Positions 43,988 through 55,912 are shown, counted from the stretch's first letter. The stretch: 64,000 bases of DNA from Cladopsammia gracilis (GCA_022457155.1 JAJGOT010000434.1:355001-419000); one strand, 5' to 3'. Notes: generated by a model from the letters alone, not told the origin. Program-made: numbers and translations.

Positions 43988-44960
43988 GCCTAGCATATTC
44001 ATCTCAAATTAATTTTGTGCAAGTTCTCACCATATCTTATATAATACGCACTGTAACGCCTTTTATGCATATGTAAGATGAAAAGATCTTCAAAGTTTTC
44101 TCTCTTGAATTTAAACGGCTGAATCTGCACTGCCTGCAGAGTTTGGTCGACCTTGCTACTTCACCCACTTTCCATAAAAGGTTCTTTGATCGGCGTTACT
44201 CCTGACGTTATATGTTTTACATGCCAACAATGGTCTCGACAATTCCACTTAGACTTCTTAAATGATAACAAAAGCTGGAGAGAGGCGATCAGACTAAAAC
44301 TTCGGAGTGGAAAGGGCGTGGGTCTTCTAAAGACTGCACTCGTGAATGACACACGAGCAAGCACCAAAGCATTTTCAATAGCGATACATATATTACATAC
44401 ATATATTACATATATCTGGGCATCGAGTTACTTCAGTCCTTTTACACTCTATTCATTTTTCCTACAAAAACCTATCTCAGTCTTTTATTTTTACGTCCAG
44501 GATCTGTGGTAACCTTGTGTTTCTCCATCTCTCCTGGAAAATAAAGGGAAATATTGAGTCCAAGAAAACTTGCAATGGAAGGTGTCCAAAGAATTAAATA
44601 CACTAGCCGAATTTTTTCGTTCGGTGATCTAACGTCGGAATCATAAACAAACAATCTGTCCTGGATCTCCTTGAGAGGTGACCATCAACCGAAAGAGTAG
44701 GGCTACCAGTAGCCTCCAACGCAGAGGTCGTCCTAAGGGCTCGTCACTCAATCCATTCCTCTCCAACGAACGTCTGCTAAACCCTCGGACCTACACCCAA
44801 ACTTATACTCCTACCGTGGTAAACGGCATGGCTAGGGTTTCACGATTGGCGTTATTAAATATGGTTTATTTAGCAAATGGAACACTTTAATTTTTATAAA
44901 GATGATCTGTATGGGCTTTACAATGCCGGACAAGCCGAATCTCCCGCTCATGTTATCTAT
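43988..44960. other. Unassigned interval right of D2
   Basis: A 119-codon frame at 44153-44512 contains CFTCQQWSRQFHLDFLNDNK and an AT-repeat-derived tail; I do not recognise it. 44470-44880 is the dispersed repeat shared with 36900-37310, including a lone TTAA-MITE terminus. Confidence 0.4.
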
Positions 44961-45836
44961 ACTACATAGAAACTTGTATCCCAACTACAGTATCCTAGAA
45001 TAAATGAGGTACAAAATAAGGCAATAATAATAGCAGTAACAATTGTATAGCAGTCAAGTATTCTTACAACTTAACATAAATGAATCAGGAAAATAGAGTG
45101 AAAATACGTCTCCGGCGAACGGAGATGCGTGTTCTCAATACTTCCCTCGTCAACTTATTAACTTAAATCGATCGACCGCAATAAGATAAGCTAAATTTTG
45201 CTATTAAAATAAAACTAATTCCAGCAGTACTCACAAATGCGCTTCTTTCTTGTCCTAGTGATTTTCCCCTTGGTTTTTACTTTAATATCGCTGTCATTAA
45301 TTTACCGGATAATGTACTAGCTGGGCATAACAAACTTTCTTCCACCACAAACGTTCATCAGTTTGAATCCACAGTCCACTTTATATACTTTTGGACACTT
45401 GTTATGACAACAAACAAGTACGCTACTGCACAAAATACGTATTTTTTGTCATGAAACAAACCGATAAACAAAACCAAAAATTGTCGCTACCACAAGGTCA
45501 TCTCCTGACCGTGGTTCACCGTGATTTTGAATCAGTCTCGGTTTTTATTCGCTAGCTCTTGACAGTTTGCTTTGAAATTTCTTTCTTGCTGGAAACGATG
45601 TCTTTCTTTGACAATCCACGTTAAATATATTCGCAGAAAATTTTAATGTGCTACTCACTCGTTAGGCAATGGATTTTTCTATAACATAAACGCCTTTATT
45701 ATTCACACTGAACTATAGGCAGGTGGCTCTGCATCCCTACAGGTTAAAACAACTTTTAAGTTGTTGGTTATAGTTAAAACTATAACCCAAACCAAATGTC
45801 CGTGGCGAATATCCGTCCACCCGCACTTTAATTTAA

Positions 45837-46323
45837 AGGGACACTGTCCGGAATAAAATATCGTGTTTTAATGATTTATAGGTCCAGGAGCTTTCTCTAA
45901 AGCTTACTTTATTATCTTAAAATAGCAACCAAAAATTTTACAAACAGCCAGGAGCCGATAAACCGCCAAACGACAGAATTTATAGGATATGAAGATTATT
46001 AGTGAAATTTCGCGTAAACATTCCTGGGATGACGACGAAAAAAACTTTGTCAGGAAAATTTAAAATAATTTTCCCGTGGCGAGCATTTACGCAACACGTC
46101 TCGCATATTTTAGGTACTCCAACTTTAGACGTAGAAATAACTCGATCGCTTAAACTAATCGGAATATCGAAAAAGCCTGACATGGTTTTGCGGATTGACC
46201 CTTGTGAATAACACTGTGCAGCTATTTCGGCCGTCTTCCCACTGCATTCGATACCCGATAAATTCAATTGAACAACCCTCGGATGAAACTCAATTTCGTT
46301 ATTTCGGCAGGGTCCGTGTCCCT
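45837..46323. mobile_element. TTAA MITE family 3, copy 1
   Basis: The ends are AGGGACACTGTCC and GGTCCGTGTCCCT with TTAA on both sides (45833-45836 and 46324-46327). It is part of the duplication and has a counterpart at 53020-53500. Indels between the two copies break every frame. Confidence 0.8.
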
Positions 46324-46729
46324 TTAAATGAGAGGCTTGCTCCGTTTAACTTTTTATCATATTGTCGCTTATATCTTCTTCAATTTTTTGCATGTGTGAA
46401 TTACTTAACATAATTAACCGTCAATATGATGTTCGGGTCGCTGTTTCGATGTTTCGATACCTTGTTTACAGCATAGGGAAAAGGAATATACACCTATAGT
46501 AAGCCGCGAGTTGCATTGATATTGTGCTTTTATCAGGATTTAACATGCGCGCGACTTTTCCAATATTTATATAACTAACCTAGACCTTTTTACACTTTTA
46601 AGTGAAGGAGGTAAATTTTAAGTGCAGGAGGTAAATTTTCTTTGACCATTCCTTTCCAAATCTTTAACATGCGGGAACTCCTAAACTCTGTGTGTGAGTA
46701 TCCCTTGTCTAGGGAAATTTAGTTTAGGC

Positions 46730-47715
46730 CAAAGGGGGATTTTTCAGGTATCCCACGATGCAACGCGAATGAACTATATTATCAACTGAAAAATTGCGTG
46801 ACCAGTCATTTGCCATGGTGTTGCTCGAAGTGATCGCATCGTCCACTGCGTAGATTTTAGCAGTCAAACATATCACATCGTCCAATCTGGCTTGTTGTAG
46901 GTTCCCAACGGTTTTTTAGTACACGCATGCTTCCTTAAAAAGAAAAGAGAGCGGCGACTTTGTTTATTTCTGAACACGGACAAATTGAAAGGCATCGATG
47001 ACACTATAAGACTTCGATTTCCGAATTTCCGGTGGACGAAAAAAATTGCCATCTTCCATATCACTTGTAAAAACATGAACATCAAGCGATTTATTAGCTT
47101 CGAACCGAAGGAAGTGTCAAACGATCACATGATTTGAACAAACTCATAAAAGGAAGCTGCAATTGCACTGAATACGATATTTCCTTCGACTGTAAAAACC
47201 AAAACAGAATCTACAATGTACGCGATCGAAGCCGGAATTTCAACAACGTTTTGGCGCCGATTTTGACCAAAATTCAACGGTCATAAATTCCTACAAAACG
47301 TGGGGACTTAAGGGGACCTTGTACTGCATTTAAAAGAGTCACTCTCCGGGCAGTATCAGGCGTGATTATATGCTTAAGTCCCCAGGATTAAAAACGAAAC
47401 ACGGCAAAACAGATCAAGGGTTAAAACACACAAAGAAACGAAGCAGATCAGCCATGCATACCACTCAAACAAAGACAAAAGTATTGCGATACATAGGCAA
47501 ACAGGCTCGGATCAAATGATATCTAAATAAACTTTAAGGTACATAGAAACCAAACAACGATTTGATTCACCTTTTATCGCAATGGAAACGAAGAAAACGT
47601 CTCGTGAAGATCAATAACATTTCACTACGTGTACTCGCCATCGCAGGAAATTTGACCCATCAGCATCGATAATTACGCGCTGGGTGTCATGGGATACCTG
47701 AAAAATCCTCCTTTG
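46730..47715. mobile_element. 986-bp TIR element with 7-bp target duplication
   Basis: The ends are CAAAGGGGGATTTTTCAGG and CCTGAAAAATCCTCCTTTG, a 26-bp TIR with one mismatch. TTTAGGC flanks both sides (46723-46729 and 47716-47722). Duplication copy 2 lacks the element. Short frames inside (for example minus 47085-46873) are unrecognised. The superfamily is not assigned; the 7-bp duplication and C...G ends match the element at 57583-61494. Confidence 0.85.
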
Positions 47716-48119
47716 TTTAGGCCTATTTCAGTCTGGTAACAACCAAGGGAGACACAGGTTGTGAGGTGCTCATGTTTATGAACATTAATGAAGAAATAAA
47801 GAACAAGTTTAGAAAATGCAAATGACAAAGCATTTGCTTCGTTGATTAGAAAAAAAAAAACGATTGAATGTGAAATCAGTTACTGATTTTTAAGCATCAC
47901 CAGTGTATATAGCGGTACAGCAGGCACCACAGTCCATTTCCGTGACGGATTAAGAAGTTGGCTTAGATTAATATTTATAAAGTTTCATATTTGTTTGGTA
48001 CACTTTGTTGCCAGTGTTCAAATAGCAAAACTCTCTTCAAATTCAAGGAATTGTAGCCATAAGGTATTGAAGAAAGTTAGATGGAACTACATTTAAGAAT
48101 AAATATCAGCGATATAAAA

Positions 48120-48160
48120 ACATGACGTTTCGGCGACGACATGTCACCATTATCAAATGT
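48120..48160 (-). ncRNA. Hammerhead-like fold with U3/A8 core, left arm
   Basis: Mirror image of 48961-49001 in the left arm of the PLE palindrome; sequence identical through core and stems. Confidence 0.5.
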
Positions 48161-48236
48161 AAAATTATTTGTGAAGTCGAAAGTGTGAAAATAAATAAAT
48201 AAAAGATGCGAAGATGAACGAAAGAATGTGGCTTAA

Positions 48237-48689
48237 TTAACTAAACAGTTTCGCTGGTATAGAGTCTTTTTGAGTGTTAAGAGACGGACTCTTTTTCCTT
48301 ATCAATAGCATCTCATAAATAAGGCACTCAAACTTTCCGCGGCATTTCTTTAGGATGGTAAATTGCTCATGAAGATTGTACGGTCTTTGGTTATGTTCGT
48401 ACTTAAGGTGTTTGCCGATGGCAGAATATTTGTGTTCCTCAATGCGAAGGTGGAGGTGACGGCACGTGTAGCCTATATAATTCGCATCGCACGAATTACA
48501 TTTAAATTCATACACAACGCTTTGTTGGTTAACTAGTGAGGGCTTTGTTTCCGTGACTTTCAAATCTTCAGAGATTTTCCTACTTGTGAAAACTGGTTGT
48601 AATACACGATCGATTTTCTTTCCAAGGTCGCTTAGCTGTCTGCGAACGGAGTCGGCGGATTTCACCTCCACCTTCACATTGAGGAACAC
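48237..48689 (-). pseudogene. PLE GIY-YIG domain, left arm and centre
   Basis: From KSADSVRRQLSDLGKKIDR on, the frame encodes LQPVFTSRKISEDLK, then the GIY-YIG core (VVYEFKCNSCDANYIGYTC), RIEEHKYSAIGKHL, GKFECLIYEMLLIRK and the end DSIPAKLFS. The first about eight residues come from the opposite arm and are not part of the element protein. It is a truncated PLE C-terminus, closest in this window to 9073-9552. The domain itself is open, but there is no reverse transcriptase. Confidence 0.8.
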
Positions 48690-48884
48690 AAATATTCAGC
48701 CATCGGCAAACACCTTAAGTACGAACATAACCAAAGACCGTACAATCTTCATGAGCAATTTACCATCCTAAAGAAATGCCGCGGAAAGTTTGAGTGCCTT
48801 ATTTATGAGATGCTATTGATAAGGAAAAAAAGTCCGTCTCTTAACACTCAAAAAGACTCTATACCAGCGAAACTGTTTAGTTAA
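48669..48884 (+). pseudogene. PLE GIY-YIG C-terminal part, right arm
   Basis: The inverted copy starts inside the domain (HIEEHKYSAIGKHLK-like) and runs to the same end (AKLFS, stop). It lacks the GIY-YIG tyrosines, so it is a truncated partner of the left arm. One extra A in the AAAAAAA run near 48825 relative to the left arm may shift the frame. Confidence 0.7.
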
Positions 48885-48960
48885 TTAAGCCACATTCTTT
48901 CGTTCATCTTCGCATCTTTTATTTATTTATTTTCACACTTTCGACTTCACAAATAATTTT

Positions 48961-49001
48961 ACATTTGATAATGGTGACATGTCGTCGCCGAAACGTCATG
49001 T
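48961..49001 (+). ncRNA. Hammerhead-like fold with U3/A8 core, right arm
   Basis: Order: ACAT (helix I), TTGATAA, T, GGTGAC / ATGTC / GTCGCC (helix II with one G-U pair), GAAAC-GTC, ATGT (helix I). The core has UUGAUAA for CUGANGA, the same double change as at 18301 but with unrelated stems. Confidence 0.55.
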
Positions 49002-49409
49002 TTTTATATCGCTGATATTTATTCTTAAATGTATATCTAAATCTTTCGTTATTAGATGGAACTATTCGGTTTATTCGGATAAGGCATAAAGTTTTCGCAG
49101 CTCCCAAGATTTGCAGGTTATTTGCCCAGTTCTTGAAGGCAAATTTGTTAGTTTTGAGGTGACCTAGAAAATCATCTCGCAAAATAGAAAAATAAATTAA
49201 TTGATCCAAATAAATATGATATTTCTTGATGGGATATAATGGTTGCTTTTCACCGAGAAAATTAGAGAAATCGGCGAAAGACCAATAGTTGCCTTATCCG
49301 TTTTTACGCGGACAGCCTTTTAATTCGTACAGGACACAAAAACGGCGTTTTGCAAAAAAATGAAACATCAACATTCGTCACAATATAACAGTGATGTGAT
49401 CTGCGAAAA

Positions 49410-49640
49410 ATGGTTTAATTGATTTGATAACTCAGTGATTGTCTAAGTACCGAAACCAAGTTTGTGAGGTAATGTTTCATTTCAATTGCTTGACCACTGA
49501 ACTGAAAAAAATATCCAACAGTGGTGTTCTTTGGGTGAATGGTCTGGTTGGCAGACCAGCTAATCCCTAAACAATGAAAAATATGATAAACATCTGCTCT
49601 CAGCGCCATTGCAACCAACCATCCGTGCACCAAAAAAAAA
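49410..49640. repeat. Inverted duplicate of 55010-55250
   Basis: GACCATTCACCCAAA, CAATTCAAATTAAACATTAC and GTGCACGGATGGTTGG near 55015-55205 match this stretch in reverse complement, at moderate identity. Confidence 0.6.
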
Positions 49641-49654
49641 AGGGAAAATTAAAT

Positions 49655-49825
49655 AAATTGTGTTAAATACGACCGACTTTTGAATTAGAAAAGTTTGTAT
49701 AAATTGTATAAAATACAACCAACTTTTGAATCTGGGGAATTTGAATTTATTGTGTTAAATACAACCAACTTTTGAATCAGGGAAGTTTGAATAAATTGTG
49801 TAAAACACAACCAACTTTTTTATCA
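49655..49825. repeat. Minisatellite, four units of about 46-56 bp
   Basis: Units have the form AATTGTGTTAAATACAACCA followed by ACTTTTGAATCAGGGAAGTTTG. Confidence 0.85.
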
Positions 49826-50118
49826 TGACACCCGTTTACAACGATTGTTTCCTTTTAAAGGAGATGTAATCCCCCCACCACCTCACACCCTTCCCACGTC
49901 CGACTTTAAAAAGCAAACAAACGCCCTTTCTTATAGTCGGAATCATTTTAGTCAAAACAGAATAGTCTAACGAGGCGTTAGGTATCCCAAGCGCGTAGTG
50001 TGGCTTGCGTTGGGTTATGTTATGAAATGTAAATGTTTGTATGGGAACTTCAACAGTCGTTTCAAATAAGACCAATTCTGAGTTCAAATGAAATATTGTG
50101 TGGTTTTTGCCGTTAATT

Positions 50119-51610
50119 TTATCACAAGGAGCCCATACAATCTGTTTGTGTAACACAATGACCATTTGTAATTTTATAGGAAATGTATGGGATTTACCTA
50201 AATTTCATATTTTAGCGACGTATCGCCAAATGTATGTACTGATCAACGCTAAATAAGCGTTAAATTACCTTATTTGTTGTGTGTTGTCGTCCTTTTGCCG
50301 TAAAAGTGATATTTCGAGCGATTTTGAAGGATTCTGAGTTCGCCGTTGACTGTACGTCTAAGAGAAAGACAAGGGTGAAAAGAGATTTTTGAACGGCTCC
50401 AGCGCCAAGGCGATTTTTTCACATAAAATTGCATCGCTCGGCTTTCAAACCAAGCAACAGAAAGGCCCAAAGATTCACGCTTCTTCTCGTACCTCTCGAT
50501 CGAAAATCCGTCGAAACGGCCCGGAGCTAGCCGTCGAAGAAAATCAAAATCCCACACTTTCCAAGCGGTCGATATTCGTATCATTTCTTCCTGTGCCAGC
50601 CAGAAACCGTCCTGCTGATTGCCTCTTTCTGATTGGTCGCCGTTAAACAACAACCGATTCAAAATAAGTACCGAGGGTGGGGAGACATAGGCATTTTCGT
50701 AAGGTCGAGCCGTTTACTCACCAGACTCGGGTCATGTGAGTCGGGAAAAAGTTAACTTACTAAGCTTTAACAGACATCAATATCTGGTAAGAATTCGTTC
50801 CAAGTTTCCTCGTCTTAACGATTATTCCTTCGTCATTTGATTTGAGCGTGAACACCATTTTCTTTCCCTGATCCAGATTTAACTGTTCTGTATTTATAAA
50901 ATTGTAAATATTCATCTGTAACCTTGCAACTTCGTTGGTCTACGCGAACAATGAGCGGAAGTCTTTCTGGGCTTCCGGTAGTCGCCGCTCACACGACCCG
51001 AGTCTGGTGAGTAAACGGCTCGACCTTACGAAAATGCCTATGTCTCCCCACCCTCGGTACTTATTTTGAATCGGTTGTTGTTTAACGGCGACCAATCAGA
51101 AAGAGGCAATCAGCAGGACGGTTTCTGGCTGGCACAGGAAGAAATGATACGAATATCGACCGCTTGAAAAGTGTGGGATTTTGATTTTCTTCGACGGCTA
51201 GCTCCGGGCCGTTTCGACGGATTTTCGATCGAGGGGTACGAGAAGAAGCGTGAATCTTTGGGCCTTTCTGTTGCTTGGTTTGAAAGCCGAGCGATGCGAT
51301 TTTATGTGAAAAAATCGCCTCGGCGCTGGAGCCGTTCAAAAATCTCTTTCCACCCTTGTCTTTCTCTTAGACGTACAGTCAACGGCGAACTCAGAATCCT
51401 TCAAAATCGCTCGAAATATCACTTTTACGGCAAAAGGACGACAACACACAACAAATAAGGTAATTTAACGCTTATTTAGCGTTGATCAGTACATACATTT
51501 GGCGATACGTCGCTATAATATGAAATTTAGGTAAATCCCATACATTTCCTATAAAATTACAAATGGTCATTGTGTTACACAAACAGATTGTATGGGCTCC
51601 CTGTGATTTT
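50119..51610. mobile_element. Large foldback element with about 625-bp arms
   Basis: 50119-50742 and 50982-51610 are almost exact reverse complements, beginning ATCACAAGGAGCCCATAC and ending GTATGGGCTCCCTGTGAT. The 240-bp centre is single copy. A frame of about 95-130 codons lies in each arm (minus 50662-50270, plus 51171-51458) with only a handful of differences; one arm has a TGG to TGA change near the start. I do not recognise the protein and regard coding as unproven. Confidence 0.85.
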
Positions 51611-52344
51611 ATCCCCTGCAACCGCTATTTCCTGTTTTATTTAAAATTAAAGTTCAACATGTTTTAACGACGTGGCAAGGCAGGAATCAATTTAGGGTGC
51701 ATAAATTAACCATCTTCATCAAATTCCTTCCCTTTGGTGTTTCACAGACCTACGATCTAATTCTTTATATCCTCTTGTAAATAGGCGGCACCAAACAGTC
51801 CGTCGACGTCGATAAAAAGAAGGAGTAACCAAATATACTTAATTTTCTTTCTCGGCTGGATGCCAGCTCGAACAGGATATTACTATTAGGATAATTTACT
51901 GGAATTGCATACCTGAGAAGTGATATTGTTATCTTATCGTTTGTGTATTTCTTTATATGCGTGAATAGAAACAATAAGAGAGTGAGCTTTCATCATTTGA
52001 CTCGAAAAATACAGGCATGCCATTCACATATTATAAACGAACTTAATTTAGAGTGAAATCCCGTTCTTCATAATTTTAAACAAAATGTGAACTTTTGTTG
52101 AGAGTGAATAATCCACTCACATTACAGTCGTACAAGAAGCGAGCGAACTACCAGCAAAAACCGATATTTCATTCTTTTAAACAAATGTCTAAATAAGGTC
52201 GACAAAGAAGTTGATGAAAACGAGAATAGTGTACTGATCTAATAAAAAGTAAATTATGTTGTACACCGAAATTGAAACAGTTGCTTGGTTTCTTGAAGGA
52301 ATAAACAGCTAGATGCTGTCCAAAGTAGAGCATTCTTATTTCAA
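51611..52344. other. Unassigned AT-rich interval
   Basis: No gene, palindrome or known repeat is recognised. Confidence 0.4.
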
Positions 52345-54120
52345 ATTAGAAACTTGTATCCCAACTTCAGTATCCTAGAATAAAAGGTACAAAGGCAATA
52401 ATAATGGCAGGAAAAATGGAGTGAAAACTGAAAATTCCGTCTCGAGCGGAGATGCCCATTCTCAATACTATCCTCTTCAATTTATTAACTTAAAGTGATC
52501 GACCGCGATTAGATAAGTTTACATTTTGTACTTAACATTAAACTAATTCCAGCAGCACTCACAAATTTGCTTGCGTTACTGCGCAAAAAGCGGAGGCTTT
52601 TTGTCATAAAATGGCATTTAGAGATAAACAAAACCAAAATTTGTCGCCATCACTAGGTCGTCTCCTGACCGTGGTTTATCGTGATTTTGAATCAGTCTTG
52701 GTTTCTATTCGCAAGTTCTTGACAGTTGGCTTTGAAAATGGCTTTCTTGCTGGCAATTAACGTTGTCTTTCTCTGACATGTGATTCAAGAAAAATTAATT
52801 GCAAGATTCGTGAATTCCACGTTAAATATATTCCCAGAAAATTCGTTGTGGTACTCACTCGTCAGGCAAGGCATTTTTCTATAATAAGAATGCGTGTATT
52901 ATTCACACTAACACTATAGCCAGGTGGCCCTCCATCCTACAGGTTAAAACAACTTAACTATAACCCAAACCATACGTCGGTGGAGAACCATTTATCCGTC
53001 CACCCACCCTTTAATTTAAAGGGATAATGTGCGGGATAAAATATCGTGTTTTCATGATTTATAGGACCAGGAGCTCTCTCTAAGCTTGCTTTTGCCTTTT
53101 TATTTTTCAAACAGCCAGGAGCCGATAAACCGCTAAACGACCGAATTTATAGGATATGTTGATTGGAGGGATTTTCGTAAAATTTTCGCGTAAAAATTCC
53201 TGGGATGATGACGGACAAAACAGTGTCAGGAAATTATGATATTAAAATAATTTTCCCGTGCGAGCATTTACGCAACACTTCTCGCATATTTTAGCTGCTC
53301 CAACTTCAGACGTACAAATAACTCGCTTAAGCTAATCGGAATGTCGAAAAAGCCTGGCATGGTTTTGCTGATTGATCCCTTGTGAATAACACTGTGCTGC
53401 TATTTCGGCCGTCTTCCCACGGCATTCGATACCCGATAAATTCAATTGAACAACCCTCGGTTGAAACACAATTTCGTTATTTCGGCGGAGTCCATGCCCT
53501 TTAAATGAAAGGCTTTCTCCGTTAAACTTTTTATCATATTGCCGCTTACATCTTCCTCAATTTTTGCAAGTGTGAATTACTTAACATACTGTCTTTCTGC
53601 AGGAGGTAAATTTTCTTTGACCATCCCTTTCCAAATAATAATAGCAGGCGGGAAATCCTAAACTCTGTTTGTGAGTATCCTTGTCTAGGTAAATACTAGT
53701 TTTTCGGCTAAACTTAACGTTGTTTAACAGGAACCGACAATGGCCTTTTTCAGTCTGGTACCAACAAAAGAAGAAACAGGTGGTGAGGTGTTCATGTTTA
53801 TGAACATTAATGAAGAAATAAAGAACAAGTTTAGAAAATGCAAATGACAAAGCAATTGCTTCGTTGATTAGAAAAATGATTGAATGTGAAATCAGTTACT
53901 GATTTTTAAGCATCACCAGTGTTGTAGACGGTACCGCAGGCACCACAGTCCATTTCCGTGACGGATTTAGAATTAGGCTTAGATTAATATTTATAAAGTT
54001 CCATATTTGTTTTGGTACTCGTTGCATTTCAAATAGCAAAACTCTCTTCAAATTCAGAATATTGTTAACATAAAATGTCGCTAAAATAGTAGACATAAGG
54101 TATATGAACATTTTTACCTG
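52345..54120. repeat. Second segmental duplication, copy 2
   Basis: Counterpart of 44966-48076 without the 986-bp TIR element. At the element's site it reads GTCTAGGTAAATACTAG... CAATGGCCTTTTTCAGTCTGG, also with local sequence differences. Confidence 0.8.
53020..53500. mobile_element. TTAA MITE family 3, copy 2
   Basis: The ends are AGGGATAATGTGC and AGTCCATGCCCT, with TTAA at 53016-53019 and 53501-53504. It was copied with the surrounding duplication. Confidence 0.75.
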
Positions 54121-54677
54121 ACTCCTGGCGAACCAAAACGTTTCATTGAACAAAAGGAAGAGCCTGCCGCGCGGGTACTGAATGATGACGTATTAGTAGC
54201 AAAGTGGCGGGTGCGTTTAGAGAGTTGCAGCAAACTGCATATTGGAATTTAGTGGCTAATGGCTGCTGTGATATTCGTTCTCAATTCCCAACGAGAGATA
54301 TGTAAAGGGAGATATCTTAATAGTAAATTGCTCTTTCAAGTTGGAACAATGAATAAGTACACATTGATTTTAACCTCGGGAAATCCATTAATTTAAAACG
54401 TGCCATGTTGTTGTATTGGCTAGGACTAACATTTAGCCAGTACCGTAAATCTCTTTTTCGAAGAACATGTTTACTATTGGTTATCCGCATGCATGGGTTA
54501 ACTGTTCTTAAAACGGCAGTTTTGCAACTTCACATCTGAAAATTTCTTGTTTAAATCCAACACTTATGGACAAAGGGTACAGCAACTCCATATGCTTACA
54601 TATTCGGTCTTCATTGAAGCCTGAATATGTCGCGTAAATGTTTAAGAAAGGACCATATATAAAGGTGTCTTGTCTAA

Positions 54678-54904
54678 GGCCTTGTTCACACTAGCGACAT
54701 GATGCACAAGAACATGGACATAACCGAATAGAGGAAATGTCAATGTTTTCTCTCTGTCGTTATGTTCATACCATTAAGTTCCTATTATGTCGTTATGTTA
54801 TTGTGTTCGTATTGGTTACATAAACGATCGGGATAATATGTGTTTTGGATTGGGGTGACTTCGCCTTAATGCCGTTATATCACTAGTGTTGGTGTGAATA
54901 AGGC
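54678..54904. repeat. MITE with CCTTGTTCACAC ends
   Basis: The left end GGCCTTGTTCACACTAGCGA and the right end GTTGGTGTGAATAAGGC are imperfect inverted repeats; inside, repeated CGTTATGTTC words occur. Non-coding. Confidence 0.65.
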
Positions 54905-55249
54905 AAGGGCGAACAGTTTTATTGTTTAAAGGATAAAATCATTTCTCCAGTAAAACGAAACATTATCTGAAATGGTTGTATTTTACACAATCTGTTTCGA
55001 TGATTACTGATTGGTGCACGGATGGTTGGCTATAATGAAATTGTTTGTCAATTTTGTCATAGTTTTGGGGTTAGAGTTCAGTTATTCCCTGCTATGCCAC
55101 CTACTGCAATTTAAATAATTTAGAACATTGACCATTCACCCAAATAACACCTTTGTTAGATCATTGTTTCAGTTGAACGGTCGAACAATTCAAATTAAAC
55201 ATTACCATATCAGTTTGTGCTACGTAGCTTAATCAGATTCCATATAACT

Positions 55250-55760
55250 GAAACAACAGTCGAGCGATTTAGCATTATTTTTGCGGATCACTTCAGGAAC
55301 GTTGGTAAGTTCTTTTTTTTTTTATAATCATGACTATTCGCGACTGTTTCTCTTCTAAATTGCTATGTAATATGTGCCTTGCATTCCGGTGACATCGCCG
55401 TTTTGTTAGTGTAAAAAAGGCGTTGATAATTATGTCCATCAGGTCGCAATCCCAGTGTACCTCTTTTAAATTTCTGCAATTAAAAACGACATAAAATATT
55501 TCAAAAGAATATTCCATTCAATAATGTTTTGGTTTTAACTAACTTAATAGCAAGTTGAAACGTTTCAAATTTAATGTTAGTTTGCGATTTGTTTTTGTCA
55601 AGAAAATGTACGTTTTAAATTTAGATTGGTTGTTTGAAGAACATTCAAGTCTGAAAAGAAAATCATGAACCATTTATTCATAAGTTATAAATGTTTCAAA
55701 CGAGCATTCCTGCGTTATTTTGATTTCATTAACTATAAAGATTTGGTTTGTCCGACTTCT
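55250..55760. other. Unassigned AT-rich interval
   Basis: No gene recognised. Short frames here have no family resemblance and no clear splice signals. Confidence 0.35.
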
Positions 55761-55761
55761 G

Positions 55762-55903
55762 GGCTCTTACTTCGTGTAGAGGACAAAAATGACGTAAAAC
55801 AAAAGGAAACAATGCTTTATCAAAATTCTTTTACCCAAAACAATGACCGAAAACAATGTTTCCTATTGTTTTACGTCATCTGTGCGGTACACGAAGTAAG
55901 ACC
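55762..55903. mobile_element. 142-bp MITE with 9-bp target duplication
   Basis: The ends are GGCTCTTACTTCGTGTA and TACACGAAGTAAGACC; the inverted similarity runs about 45 bp inward (GACGTAAAACAA...). CGACTTCTG flanks both sides (55753-55761 and 55904-55912). A 9-bp duplication fits Mutator-like or Merlin-like elements; which one cannot be told. Confidence 0.9.
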
Positions 55904-55912
55904 CGACTTCTG

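Larger units (their letters stand above)
44966..48076. repeat. Second segmental duplication, copy 1
   Basis: It aligns with 52345-54120: both start AAACTTGTATCCCAACT and share CCTGACCGTGGTT, CCACAGTCCATTTCCGTGAC and AGCAAAACTCTCTTCAAATTC. Copy 1 is longer mainly because of the element at 46730-47715 and because copy 2 has lost about 0.3 kb near the start. No reading frame is conserved between the copies, so the segment is probably non-coding. Confidence 0.8.
48089..49051. mobile_element. Inverted PLE dimer with 12-bp target duplication
   Basis: TTAGATGGAACT flanks the block at 48077-48088 and 49052-49063. The arms, about 48090-48463 and 48665-49040, are near-perfect reverse complements; the 200-bp centre is single copy. 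Each arm carries the C-terminal part of a GIY-YIG domain, and a hammerhead-like motif near its outer end. It resembles the smaller insertion at 42688. Confidence 0.85.

Noticed and set aside
45980..46267. 95-codon minus-strand frame in the second segmental duplication
   Set aside because: The duplicate at 53147-53400 has several indels that break the frame, and the region is inside a TTAA MITE.
49655..49825. Regular repeat array as a possible CRISPR-like array
   Set aside because: Units are adjacent tandem repeats without unique spacers, in a eukaryotic context.
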